From Geodermatophilus sp. YIM 151500 (GTDB taxonomy: Bacteria; Actinomycetota; Actinomycetes; Mycobacteriales; Geodermatophilaceae), in NCBI RefSeq assembly GCF_025716945.1, contig NZ_JAOVZT010000001.1, positions 530,271 through 594,270 on the forward strand: DNA of 64,000 nt, read 5' to 3'. Both the position numbers and the translations under genes were made by a program. The notes below the pieces were generated by a model that saw only the letters and a program-made list of their open reading frames with translations, was not told the DNA's origin and made no database searches. How positions within the stretch are numbered: position 1 is the stretch's first letter; each line of letters begins with the position of its first letter. Below are positions 43,081 through 51,908 of this stretch, piece by piece.

Positions 43081-45669
43081 GTGTCACTGAAGTTTGATGC
43101 GAGTCAAGCCCATCAGCTTGCCGCGATCCACGCCGTAGACGCGGTCTTTCATGGGCAGGCCGCCGACATCGCTGCCGGGGCCTCCACACTGCGTGACGAC
43201 GATGCCATCATCGTCGGAAACTCCCTCATCCTCAGTGCGGATGAAGTCTTGGCAAACTTGAGGGACGTGCAGGTATCCCAGGGGCTTCCACCTTCTGACG
43301 GCGTTGGATCCCGGCTCGACCTGACCGTCGAAATGGAAACCGGGACGGGGAAGACCTACACCTACCTGCGCACGATCCATCACCTATACCGCACGCGTGG
43401 CCTACGAAAGTTTGTTGTCGTCACCCCGTCGGTGGCGATTCGGGAGGGCGTCGCCAAGTTCGAAAACATGACGCGGTCGCATTTTGCGTCGTTGTTTGGC
43501 CCTGACCGGGCGACGTTTCGCGTCTATGACTCGTCTAGACCTTCTTTGATTAGACAGTTCGCAACTTCTGACCGTGCAGAAATCTTGCTTATCGGCCTCG
43601 ACTCTTTCAACCGAGTTTCTAATCTGATGTTTCAGGAGGCGGAGGCACTTGACTATAGTCGACCGATAGATCTCATCAGCTCGTGCATGCCAGTCGTAAT
43701 ACTTGACGAGCCGCAGAATATGGAGGGCGATGCAGCGAGGCTAGCAATAAGCCGACTGCGTCCGCTGATTGTACTTAGATACTCGGCTACCCACCGGGAA
43801 GTTGTTAATCCAATCTATAGGCTGGGCCCAGTCCAAGCATACGAGCGCGGTCTCGTCAAGAAGGTCGATGTTCTGTCGGTAACCGACGCAATGACGGGTG
43901 CCGCCCGTATTGAACTTGTCTCCGTAGACGTTCGCCCACATAGTCCGCCCAGGGCAGTTGCTAAGATTTGGGTGAAGACGGCCGCTGGTGTAACGCAGAA
44001 GAGCATCCGACTCTCCGTTAATGACGATCTAAGAGACCTGAGCGGAGGTCGGGACGAGTACCGGGGCTACGTTGTGTCCCGGGTCGATGGTGGCCGATCC
44101 GCTATTCACTTCGCAAATGGCACCTCGATCCGTGCCGGCGAGAGATACGGTGTAGACCTCGCCGCTATTCAACGCGCACAGATAGCTGAGACGATTCGCG
44201 AGCACCTGGAGCGCGAGCTGCTACACCGGGAGCACGAACTCCCGCTCAAGGTGTTAAGCGTCTTCTTCATAGATCGGGTTGCGCGATATGCGGCTTCCGA
44301 GGGGGATATCCGGACACACTTTGTGCAGGCTTATAAGGAGCTTGCGGCCGAACCACGATTTGCCGGCTTGCACCTTCCGTCAGTGGAGCATGTGCATCGC
44401 GGCTATTTTGCGTCACGCCGCGGCGTTGCTGTGGACACGACCGGCGACAGCAAGGCCGATCGGGACACCTACGAGCTCATCATGCGGGATAAGGAGCGCC
44501 TGCTCAGCCTTTCAGAACCGACGCGCTTTATTTTTTCACATAGCGCACTGCGCGAGGGCTGGGACAACCCGAATGTGTTCCAGATCTGTACGCTCAACCA
44601 GACGAAGAGCTCTCTGAAGAAGCGGCAGGAAATCGGGCGGGGGCTTCGGCTGCCCGTGCTGGACGACGGCAGTCGATGCGTGGATCCAAACATTGCGCGG
44701 CTCACGGTAGTTGCAAACGAGTCCTATGAAGAGTTCGCAAGGGAACTGCAGCGCGAGTTCGAGGAAGACTGTGGAGAATCCTTCCACGGGACCACGAATC
44801 GACGCGAACTAATAGATATTAACCTGATAGACGGTTGGAGGCAGAGTCCACTGCTGCGGAAGCTGTGGCGAGGGATCTCACGCGAGGCTACGTATAGTGT
44901 GGTGCTCGACGAGGAGGCGCTCATCAGGGAAGCCGCAGATTCAGTCAAGCACCTGGACGTCGAAGAGGGTCGGTCAGTTGTGTCCACGAAGGCGTCCCTA
45001 GACATTGGAACGCAGGGTGTCGTCCCAGTAGTCAGCGCTATCAGCACGTCGGCTCGGGAAACATCCCGGGCTGGCAGTGACATTCGGAGTTTGTTGACTG
45101 CTTTGCACGCACGGACGGGTGTGACCCGCGATGCTCTACTTCGAGTTCTGCAAACGTCCGGGCGTACTCGAGAACTGCTCGAGTATCGGAGGTCGGTGTG
45201 GGACCGCCTTGCCGAAGAGATCAACGGCGCCGTAGCGCGAGTGATTCTTGATGGGCTCAACTACACGCAAACGAGGACGGCCAAGCCCCTGGCCCTTCTC
45301 GAGCGGCCCGGTAGAGCGATTGCTTCGAAGACGGTCGTCTCTACAAAGTCTCTTTATGACCGAACCCCCTGGCAATCCGAAGTTGAGAGAGACTTCGCTG
45401 TTGGCCTGGAGGCGCGTCAGGACGTTAAATATTACATCAAGTTGCCTCAGGCCTACACGGTGAGCACAGTGCTTGGACCACATACGCCGGACTGGGCCAT
45501 TGTGCTGGACCGAAACGGCGAAGAGGTTGTCGTTATTGCCGAGACGAAGGGCGATCCAAGTCAGTTGCAGCTCCGCGAGGCCGAGTGGATGAAGATTCGT
45601 TGCGCGGAGGACCACTATCGTGCCTTAGGCGTGGAGTACCGGGTGCTGTCGAGCATCTCCAATCTCTAG
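43081..45669 (+). CDS. Type III restriction subunit Res (SF2 helicase-nuclease)
   Basis: The 862-residue protein has METGTGKT (Walker A, 85-92), ILDEPQNM (Walker B, near 209), IGRGLRLPV (motif VI, near 520) and a C-terminal PD-ExK nuclease (TPDWAIVLD then AETKGD at about 820). These make it the translocating and cleaving subunit of a type III-like enzyme. AGGAG precedes GTG 43081. Its codon use includes many A/T-ending codons that are rare in the flanking genome. It forms one operon with the two methyltransferases. Confidence 0.92.
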   Translation: MSLKFDASQAHQLAAIHAVDAVFHGQAADIAAGASTLRDDDAIIVGNSLILSADEVLANLRDVQVSQGLPPSDGVGSRLDLTVEMETGTGKTYTYLRTIHHLYRTRGLRKFVVVTPSVAIREGVAKFENMTRSHFASLFGPDRATFRVYDSSRPSLIRQFATSDRAEILLIGLDSFNRVSNLMFQEAEALDYSRPIDLISSCMPVVILDEPQNMEGDAARLAISRLRPLIVLRYSATHREVVNPIYRLGPVQAYERGLVKKVDVLSVTDAMTGAARIELVSVDVRPHSPPRAVAKIWVKTAAGVTQKSIRLSVNDDLRDLSGGRDEYRGYVVSRVDGGRSAIHFANGTSIRAGERYGVDLAAIQRAQIAETIREHLERELLHREHELPLKVLSVFFIDRVARYAASEGDIRTHFVQAYKELAAEPRFAGLHLPSVEHVHRGYFASRRGVAVDTTGDSKADRDTYELIMRDKERLLSLSEPTRFIFSHSALREGWDNPNVFQICTLNQTKSSLKKRQEIGRGLRLPVLDDGSRCVDPNIARLTVVANESYEEFARELQREFEEDCGESFHGTTNRRELIDINLIDGWRQSPLLRKLWRGISREATYSVVLDEEALIREAADSVKHLDVEEGRSVVSTKASLDIGTQGVVPVVSAISTSARETSRAGSDIRSLLTALHARTGVTRDALLRVLQTSGRTRELLEYRRSVWDRLAEEINGAVARVILDGLNYTQTRTAKPLALLERPGRAIASKTVVSTKSLYDRTPWQSEVERDFAVGLEARQDVKYYIKLPQAYTVSTVLGPHTPDWAIVLDRNGEEVVVIAETKGDPSQLQLREAEWMKIRCAEDHYRALGVEYRVLSSISNL

Positions 45670-45936
45670 ACGCGGCGGCATGGCGGTGGTGTGGCGAGAG
45701 CCTGAGCGACGGCTTGCAACTGCTGCTCGTGCACGGTAGATGCTTGTCTTCAGTGCTCAGGAGATTGCGCGCATTAGGCCTGCGACGGAGCACGTCTTCA
45801 GTTAAAATTGCGCCTCCGGCGAACTAGGCCGATGAGCGCTCCCTCGCAAGCCTGAACCCACCGGCACTCTTGTCTCTTTGCTAATGTCAAGGGAGCAAGC
45901 GGACAGTCGTCGGAAAGAGGGCGCACCAGGGCATGC

Positions 45937-46425
45937 CTAGTCGATGGCATGCTTCTGTGGCGTCGACTGTTGCTTCCTAGTGCGCCTTTTGTGCACCACG
46001 CGATATATCTGGGTGGCAACAGAGGCGGGTTCCTCGTGGGCCCAGAATCTTAACGCCACCCATCCCGCTTGGTCGAGCAGTTCGTTCGTTTCATTATCGC
46101 GGAGCCTATTGGCTGCAATCTTGTTGTCCCAAAAGTCTCTGTTCGTCTTCGATGCAACGTAGTGCCGCGGGCACCCGTGCCAAAAGCATCCGTCAACGAA
46201 CACAGCTACTCGTTGCCCGGGAAATACCAGGTCGGCGGTGCGTCGGACGCCAGCTAGGGGCGCCGTCGCGACTCGGTAGCGCAAACCGAGTGCGTGCGCC
46301 GCTCGCCGTACGGCGAGCTCCGGACGCGAATCCCTGTGTCGGTTTCCGCGCATGACTCGTTGCGCGGCAGCACTTGAGGCCCATGAGGGTTTGCCGCCGC
46401 GTGAGGGCGGGAGGTTGTCAGTCAC
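45937..46425 (-). CDS. vsr: Very short patch repair endonuclease (Vsr)
   Basis: The 162-residue protein carries the Vsr motifs: SRPELAVRRAAHALGLRYRV, TADLVFPGQRVAVFVDGCFW (catalytic Asp and metal ligands), HGCPRHY, and NRDFWDNKIAANRLRDNE. Vsr nicks T:G mismatches created when 5-methylcytosine deaminates, so its presence beside a C5 methyltransferase makes functional sense. It converges on the res gene. GTG 46425 is the start; the RBS is weak. Confidence 0.93.
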   Translation of the reverse strand: MTDNLPPSRGGKPSWASSAAAQRVMRGNRHRDSRPELAVRRAAHALGLRYRVATAPLAGVRRTADLVFPGQRVAVFVDGCFWHGCPRHYVASKTNRDFWDNKIAANRLRDNETNELLDQAGWVALRFWAHEEPASVATQIYRVVHKRRTRKQQSTPQKHAID

Positions 46426-46456
46426 TCAGGCTCAGCTTCGCTGCCGCAGTTTCTGC

Positions 46457-47056
46457 CTACTTCAAGCTTCGCAGAACTCCCACCACCCTGCCTAGTGCTT
46501 GCGTCTCGGCACCGGCCTGGTGCGACTCAGGCTCGCAGGAGTTGTCTGGATAGTAGCCGGCCTGGACTCGCCCTCCGCACACGAAAGCGTAAAGGCGTCC
46601 TACTTGGGGCGTTCTCTCCGAGATGACGAGAAGGTCTCCAGCCAGAATGGCGGCGGCAGGAAAGGGGTCATCGGCTCGGACCAGGACGGCATCGACCGGA
46701 ACGAGGGCATCAGGCAGAGCCAGGACGCGACGCTCTCGAGCATTGCTCCCACGTCTATTCATTATCGCTTCCGCGGACATAAGGGGCGTGTAGTTAAGCG
46801 TGCTTTCGAGATTTGATGACACGCCAGCTAGCTGGAGCGAAGTAGCTCTGGGTCTGCGCGCTTCACGCTGCACTGCACCGAGAGCTTGTAGGGCACGCAG
46901 GTGTGCCAGAACCGTCCCCGGACTCTTATATCCGAGTCTTGAGGCCAATTCGCGCATGGATGGCGGATAACCATCGCGGTTGAGCAGATCTTGGAACGCG
47001 TCGAGAACTGCACGCTGCTTGGGGGTGAGCAGTGCTTGTGTCGATGCGCCAGTCAC
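46457..47056 (-). CDS. LexA-like repressor with degenerate S24 protease domain
   Basis: The 199-residue protein has a LexA winged-helix N-terminus (LTPKQRAVLDAFQDLL; RDGYPPSMRELASRLGYKSPG) and a C-terminal S24-type fold (ILAGDLLVISERTPQVG). The self-cleavage parts are gone. The catalytic Ser position (GxSM in LexA) reads ADDPF with Pro131, no Lys aligns with the LexA general base, and no Ala-Gly cleavage pair occurs in the hinge. It would therefore be a repressor that does not respond to RecA by autolysis. It starts at GTG 47056 with AGGAAG upstream and lies upstream of vsr on the same strand, so it may control vsr and the R-M genes. Confidence 0.8.
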   Translation of the reverse strand: MTGASTQALLTPKQRAVLDAFQDLLNRDGYPPSMRELASRLGYKSPGTVLAHLRALQALGAVQREARRPRATSLQLAGVSSNLESTLNYTPLMSAEAIMNRRGSNARERRVLALPDALVPVDAVLVRADDPFPAAAILAGDLLVISERTPQVGRLYAFVCGGRVQAGYYPDNSCEPESHQAGAETQALGRVVGVLRSLK

Positions 47057-47069
47057 GGCTTCCTCACGA

Positions 47070-47094
47070 TCACTGTACGTCTCCCATGCAGTGA
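47070..47094. promoter_or_regulatory. Inverted repeat upstream of the LexA-like gene
   Basis: TCACTG (47070-47075) and CAGTGA (47089-47094) are inverted with a 13-base spacer, 14 bases upstream of the repressor start codon. It could be an autoregulatory operator, though six-base arms may occur by chance. No canonical TCGAAC-N4-GTTCGA box is seen here. Confidence 0.3.
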
Positions 47095-47715
47095 CCCGAA
47101 CAAAGATGGGTCTTGAGTCCCGCGACGGATGTCGTCACTGAGGCGCAGTAGCCCAGGCGTCGGCACACAGAGCCGGCGCTGCTCTCGTGCGATCGGGTGT
47201 GCTCATCCGGCTGAAAGACGTCTGCTCCACCTTCGAGTTGGGCGCTGCTCCGCGGGTGACGTTACAACGTACGCTGGGCGTTGACTGTCTCTCCAGGGCG
47301 GCTCGCTGCGTCCGCAAGGAGCAGCGACTGGAGGCCTCAAGAGTCCCACGCTTGAGCATTGCAGAGGTCCCGCTGCCGGTCACGCTTGCTGCTATGGCTG
47401 GGCGGGCGAGCGAGGCTCACCCGCGCGATCGCACAGGGCCGTTGAGGCGCTGCGTTACAGCGATCCAACGCCCGGTCGCGGGCCTGCAAACTGCCGTGGA
47501 AGAGATCGCAGCCGTACGGGTCTTCCTGCCGTCCCATCGGGGCATCATGGCTCTGTTCCGCCGTCTGCCGTAGGCCGCTGAGGCCGCGCACGAGGCGACG
47601 CGCCTAGCCGCGAGAGCGGCCACCGGCGCTGCATCGCGGCAGACGTCGATCACAGCCAAGGTGAGCCCGTTAGCGACGTCGCCGGGGCGCCGCCACGAGC
47701 GGAAGGTGCGGCGGC
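47095..47715. other. Intergenic gap at right edge of island
   Basis: These 620 bases carry no recognisable gene. Frames of up to 128 codons exist but their composition is not protein-like. The GC content climbs back toward the chromosomal level, so the right junction of the R-M island lies somewhere here. Confidence 0.5.
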
Positions 47716-48305
47716 ATGCACGCTCGATCCCTCGACGCCGGCATCGCCTTCACACGTGACGAGGTGATGCCGGCGATCCAGCAGATCGACGGCTGCATCG
47801 GCCTGTCCATGCTCACCGACCGCGAGAGCGGCCGCTGCCTCGTTACGACGTCCTGGGCCAACGCCGACGCCATGCGCGCCGCCACCGAGGACGTCCACCC
47901 CATCCGACTCATGCAGGCCCTCGGCGCCCAAAGCCTCGACATTTTAGGAGTGGGAGATCGCCGTCCTGCACCGGGAACGCCCGGCCGGGGACGGCGCCGG
48001 CGCCCAGGTCACCTGGGCCCGCATCCCGCCGACCACCTGAACGAGCTCCTCGACGCCTACCGCCACAACCTAATGCCGCGACTGCAGGACCTAATGGGCT
48101 TCGACAGCCTGAGCATGCTGGTCGACCGGCGCACCGGTCGCACGGTCAGCGTCACCGCCTTCGAGACCCGCGACGCCCTCGTGCTGGTCCGCAAGCAGGC
48201 CAAGCACCTGCGCGAGCAGTTCGCCCAGGCCATGGGCGCTCGCATCACCGACATCGCCGAGATGGACCTCGCCGTCGCCCACCTGCGGGTCCGAAAACGA
48301 TCTGA
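47716..48305 (+). pseudogene. Antibiotic-biosynthesis monooxygenase-like protein, frameshifted
   Basis: The gene encodes two tandem ABM-like halves: CIGLSMLTDRESGRCLVTTS and FDSLSMLVDRRTGRTVSVTA each precede a helix. Three frame breaks interrupt it: near 47945 (before WEIAVLHRERP), near 48030 (before DHLNELLDAY) and near 48288 (before a plausible C-terminal PKTI stop). The usual product is about 200 residues. ATG 47716 has a GGAAGGTG-like RBS. It is a pseudogene unless the sequence has base-loss errors. Confidence 0.75.
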
Positions 48306-48347
48306 CGGACGTCGCTGCCCGAGGAGGAGCGCCAGTAGCGTCAGCGC

Positions 48348-48709
48348 ATGGCGATCGTCCCCGCGGTGCAGACCTCAAGCGCTACCTCCAGGAGGACCCC
48401 GGCGGTCCCGTGGTGATGCTCAACCTGCTCCGCTTCGCGGAGGGCGGCCGCGAGTCCTACGACCAGTACGCCAAGGCCCTGTCCGAGACCTTCCTCCCCC
48501 GCCACGGCGGCGAGGTCCTCTACGCCGGGGACGGCGGCACGCCGCTCGTCGCCGAGCAGGGCCAGGACTGGGACGCCGTCCTGCTCGTCCGCTATCCCTC
48601 CCGCGAGGCGTTCAGCCGCATGGCCGCCGACCCCGAGTGCCAGGACGTCACGCACCTGCGCACCCAGGCGCTCACCGAGGCCGTGCTCCAGCCGACGACA
48701 CCCTGGTAG
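48348..48709 (+). pseudogene. DUF1330-like protein, 5' frameshift
   Basis: After ATG 48348 (MAIVP) one base appears lost near 48362; the other frame then reads GADLKRYLQEDPGGPVVMLN, a typical DUF1330 start, to LTEAVLQPTTPW. If the loss is genuine, only an internal GTG at 48410 could start translation, cutting off the first strand. DUF1330 proteins are small dimeric ferredoxin-fold proteins of unknown role. Confidence 0.7.
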
Positions 48710-48711
48710 CC

Positions 48712-49036
48712 GTGCCCGATCAGGACGAGGGGACGCCGGCGCGGGGCCGCCTCGCCCAGACGGTCCGTCTCGCCGCACTGCCGGACGCCTACGCGGGCCG
48801 CACCGCCCTCGGTCTCGGCAAGCGCCTCGGCGGCCGCCCCGCGGAAGTGGTCGCCGAGCAGGTCCAGCAGCGCACCACCGAGCGGCTGTTCGCCACCCTC
48901 GGCCATCTCAAGGCGCCGCAGAAGTGGGCCAGGCGTTCTCCGCCATGGAGGCAGTTCTCCTGAGCAGATGGCCGGCCCCCACCGCGAGACGCTGGTCAAG
49001 CTGCAGGAACGTCGACCGCCGGAGCCACCCGTCCAT
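48712..49036 (+). pseudogene. AarF/UbiB kinase-like remnant (N-terminal part)
   Basis: The frame from GTG 48712 reads RLAQTVRLAALPDAYAGRTA, then RTTERLFATLGHLK, matching the N-terminus of AarF/ABC1/UbiB family kinases. After HLK, where KGGAMKVGQ is expected, several single bases are missing; pieces such as QAFSAMEAV and ETLVKLQE appear in shifted frames. It ends against the SDR gene with the kinase domain missing. Confidence 0.75.
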
Positions 49037-49042
49037 GTGCCG

Positions 49043-49807
49043 TCACTCCGGCGTCACGTACGCCCCCGAGATCCCGCCGTCCACCAGGAACGTCGAGGCG
49101 GTCATGAACGACGAGTCGTCGCTGGCCAGGAAGGCGACGGCCGCGGCGATCTCCTCGGGCTCGGCGAAGCGGCCCAGCGGCACGTGCACCAGCCGGCGCG
49201 CTGCGCGCTCCGGGTCGGTCGCGAACAGCTCCTGCAGCAGCGGCGTGTTCACCGGCCCTGGGCACAGCGCGTTGACCCGGATCCCCTCCCGGGCGAACTG
49301 CACCCCGAGCTCCCGGCTCATCGCCAGCACCCCACCCTTGGAGGCGCTGTACGAGATCTGCGACGTCGCCGCGCCCATCACCGCCACGAACGACGCGGTG
49401 TTGATGATCGAGCCCTTGCCCTGGCGCTGCATGTACGGGATCGCCGCCTTGCAGCACAGGAACACCGACGTCAGGTTCACCTCCTGCACCCGGCGCCAGG
49501 CGTCCAGGCCGGTCACCAGGATGGAGTCGTCGTCCGGCGGCGAGATGCCCGCGTTGTTGAACGCCACGTCCACCGAGCCGTAGGTCTCGTGCGCCGCCGC
49601 GAACAGCGCCTCCACGTCCGACTCGCTCGTCACGTCACAGCGCACGAACGTCCCGCCGCACTCGTCGGCCGCCCGCTTGCCGGCGTCCTCGTCGACGTCG
49701 GCCACCACCACCCGGGCGCCCTCCGACGCCAGCCGCAGCACCGACGCCAGCCCGATCCCGCTCCCCCCGCCGGTCACCACCGCGACCCGGCCGCTCAACC
49801 GCTCCAT
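49043..49807 (-). CDS. Short-chain dehydrogenase/reductase
   Basis: The 254-residue SDR has TGGGSGIG (cofactor), DVDED, NNAGIS, the catalytic YSASKGG pair (Tyr and Lys), and the C-terminal VDGGISG motif. It oxidises or reduces an alcohol or ketone with NAD(P). It is the last gene of the minus-strand operon with aldehyde dehydrogenase, PuuD-like hydrolase and glutamine synthetase homologue; its ATG overlaps the aldehyde dehydrogenase stop by one base. A role in amino-alcohol or amine breakdown follows from context only. Confidence 0.92.
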   Translation of the reverse strand: MERLSGRVAVVTGGGSGIGLASVLRLASEGARVVVADVDEDAGKRAADECGGTFVRCDVTSESDVEALFAAAHETYGSVDVAFNNAGISPPDDDSILVTGLDAWRRVQEVNLTSVFLCCKAAIPYMQRQGKGSIINTASFVAVMGAATSQISYSASKGGVLAMSRELGVQFAREGIRVNALCPGPVNTPLLQELFATDPERAARRLVHVPLGRFAEPEEIAAAVAFLASDDSSFMTASTFLVDGGISGAYVTPE

Positions 49808-51174
49808 CAGCGCTCCTCCGTCGCCAGGAAGACGTTCTTCGTCTCGGTGAACGAGGCCAGCGCGTCCGGGCCCAACTCCCGCCCCAGCCCCGACTGCTTG
49901 AACCCGCCGAACGGCGTCGCGTACCGCACCGACGAGTGCGAATTCACCGACAGGTTGCCGGCCTCCACCCCCCGCGACACCCGGAAGGCCCGGCCGACGT
50001 CCCGCGTCCAGATCGAGCCGCTCAGCCCGTACTCGCTGTCGTTGGCGATCCGCACCGCGTCGTCCTCGTCGTCGAACGGCACCACCGCCACCACCGGGCC
50101 GAACACCTCCTCGCGCAGCAGCGGGTCGTCCGCCCGCGACGGCGTCACCACCGTCGGCGGGAACCAGAACCCCGGCCCCTCCGGCGCGCTCCCCCGGAAC
50201 GCCACCGGCGCATCCGACGGCACGTACGAGGCCACCTTCGCCCGGTGCTCCCCCGAGATCAGCGGCCCCATCTCCGTGTCCGCCGACGCCGGATCACCCA
50301 CCCGGAACCCCGTCACCGCTGGCTCCAGCAGCTCCATGAACCGGTCGAACGCCGATCGCTCCACCAGGATCCGCGAGCGCGCGCAGCAGTCCTGACCCGC
50401 GTTGTCGAACACCCCGCCCGGCGCCGCGGCCGCCGCCTTCTCCAGGTCGGCGTCGGCGAACACGATGTTCGCGCTCTTGCCCCCGAGCTCCAGCGTCACC
50501 CGCTTCACCTGCGCGGCGCAGCCGGCCATCACCTGCTTGCCCACCTCGGTGGACCCGGTGAACGACACCTTGCGCACCAGCGGGTGCTCGACGAACCGCT
50601 GCCCCACCACCGAGCCCTTGCCCGGCAGCACCTGGAACACGTCCTCGGGCAGCCCCGCCTCGCGCGCCAGCGACGCCAGCCGCATCGCCGTCAGCGGCGT
50701 GATCTCCGCCGGCTTGAGCACCACGCAGTTCCCCGCCGCCAGCGCCGGCGCGAACCCCCACACCGCGATCGGCATCGGGAAGTTCCACGGCACGATCACC
50801 CCGACCACGCCCAGCGGCTCCTGGAACGTCACGTCGACCCCGCCGGCCACCGGGATCTGCCGGCCGAACAGCCGCTCCGGCGCCGCCGCGTAGTACTCGA
50901 GCACGTCGCGCACGTGCCCGGCCTCCCACCGCGCGTTGGTCAGCGTGTGCCCGCTGTTGCGCACCTCCAGCGACGCCAGGTGCTCCACGTCGGCGTCCAC
51001 CGCGTCGGCGAAGCGGCGCAGCAGCCGCGCCCGGTCGGCCGGCGCCATCCGGCGCCACGACGCGTGCGCCGCGGCGGCCCGCGCTATCGCAGCGTCCGTC
51101 TCCGGAGCCGACGTCAGCGCCACCTCCTCCAGCGGCGTCTCATCGGCCGGGTTGACCAGCTGGATCGTGCTCAC
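49807..51174 (-). CDS. Aldehyde dehydrogenase (PuuC/GabD-like)
   Basis: The 455-residue NAD(P)-dependent aldehyde dehydrogenase shows VVPWNFPMPI, SFTGSTEVGKQVM, the active-site glutamate in LELGGKSANIVFADAD, and the catalytic Cys in NAGQDCCARSRI. It likely oxidises the gamma-glutamyl amino-aldehyde formed from ethanolamine or a polyamine. It overlaps the PuuD-like gene by 4 bases and the SDR gene by 1, which indicates a tight operon. Confidence 0.93.
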   Translation of the reverse strand: MSTIQLVNPADETPLEEVALTSAPETDAAIARAAAAHASWRRMAPADRARLLRRFADAVDADVEHLASLEVRNSGHTLTNARWEAGHVRDVLEYYAAAPERLFGRQIPVAGGVDVTFQEPLGVVGVIVPWNFPMPIAVWGFAPALAAGNCVVLKPAEITPLTAMRLASLAREAGLPEDVFQVLPGKGSVVGQRFVEHPLVRKVSFTGSTEVGKQVMAGCAAQVKRVTLELGGKSANIVFADADLEKAAAAAPGGVFDNAGQDCCARSRILVERSAFDRFMELLEPAVTGFRVGDPASADTEMGPLISGEHRAKVASYVPSDAPVAFRGSAPEGPGFWFPPTVVTPSRADDPLLREEVFGPVVAVVPFDDEDDAVRIANDSEYGLSGSIWTRDVGRAFRVSRGVEAGNLSVNSHSSVRYATPFGGFKQSGLGRELGPDALASFTETKNVFLATEER

Positions 51175-51908
51175 GTCGTCCCTTCACGAGTCGCGTCCAC
51201 CAGCGCGGCGAACAGCCGGCAGTCGTCGCCGTCCACCTCGGGATGCCACTGCACCCCCACCGCGAACCGCGGACCGCGCAACTCCACTGCCTCCACCGTG
51301 CCGTCGTCCGCCCGGCCGACGGCGACCAGGTCGTCAGACAGCACGTCCACCGCCTGGTGGTGGTAGCACGCCACCTCCACCTCGTCGCCGAGCAGCCCAC
51401 CCACCACGCTGTCGGCCGCCAGCGAGACGCGGGTGCGGCCGAACTCCGCCGGCGCCGGCCGGTGCCCCTCGTGCCCCACCACGTCGGGCAGGTGCTGCGC
51501 GAGCGTCCCGCCGAGCACCACGTTGAGCACCTGCATGCCCCGGCAGACCCCGAGCACCGGCACGTCCCGCGCCAGCGCCCCGCGCAGCAGCCCCTCCTCG
51601 GCGGCGTCGCGCTGGGCCGACGTCCCCCCGGTGCGCGGGTGCGGCGACGCCCCGTACCGCGCCGGGTCGACGTCCCCTCCCCCGCTGAGCACCAGCCCGT
51701 CCAGCGCGCCCACCACCGACGCGTCGAGGTCGGCCACCGGCGGCAGCAGCACCGGCCAGCCGCCCACCCGCGCGACGACCTCCACGTACGCCCGCGGCAG
51801 CAGCGCCGCCTCCTGCGACCACACCCCGTACCGCGCGGGCTCCAGGTAGGTCGTCAGGCCGATCCGCGGACGACGGTCGCCGGCCGGCTCAGAGCCGCTC
51901 GAAGCCAC
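51171..51908 (-). CDS. Gamma-glutamyl-gamma-aminobutyrate hydrolase-like protein (PuuD)
   Basis: The 245-residue class I glutamine amidotransferase-like hydrolase has LSGGGDVDPARYG, the nucleophile elbow GVCRGMQVLN, and VGVQWHPE with the catalytic His and Glu. PuuD enzymes remove the gamma-glutamyl group at the end of the glutamylated amine pathway. The start at GTG 51908 overlaps the glutamine synthetase 3' end by 20 bases. Confidence 0.92.
   Translation of the reverse strand: MASSGSEPAGDRRPRIGLTTYLEPARYGVWSQEAALLPRAYVEVVARVGGWPVLLPPVADLDASVVGALDGLVLSGGGDVDPARYGASPHPRTGGTSAQRDAAEEGLLRGALARDVPVLGVCRGMQVLNVVLGGTLAQHLPDVVGHEGHRPAPAEFGRTRVSLAADSVVGGLLGDEVEVACYHHQAVDVLSDDLVAVGRADDGTVEAVELRGPRFAVGVQWHPEVDGDDCRLFAALVDATREGTT

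Noticed and set aside
47040-47110. A canonical SOS box in front of the LexA-like gene.
   Set aside because: No TCGAAC-N4-GTTCGA-like sequence is present; only a short unrelated inverted repeat is seen.
47187-47573. A 128-codon plus-strand frame in the gap right of the R-M island.
   Set aside because: No RBS, no recognisable motif, composition like random GC-rich text.
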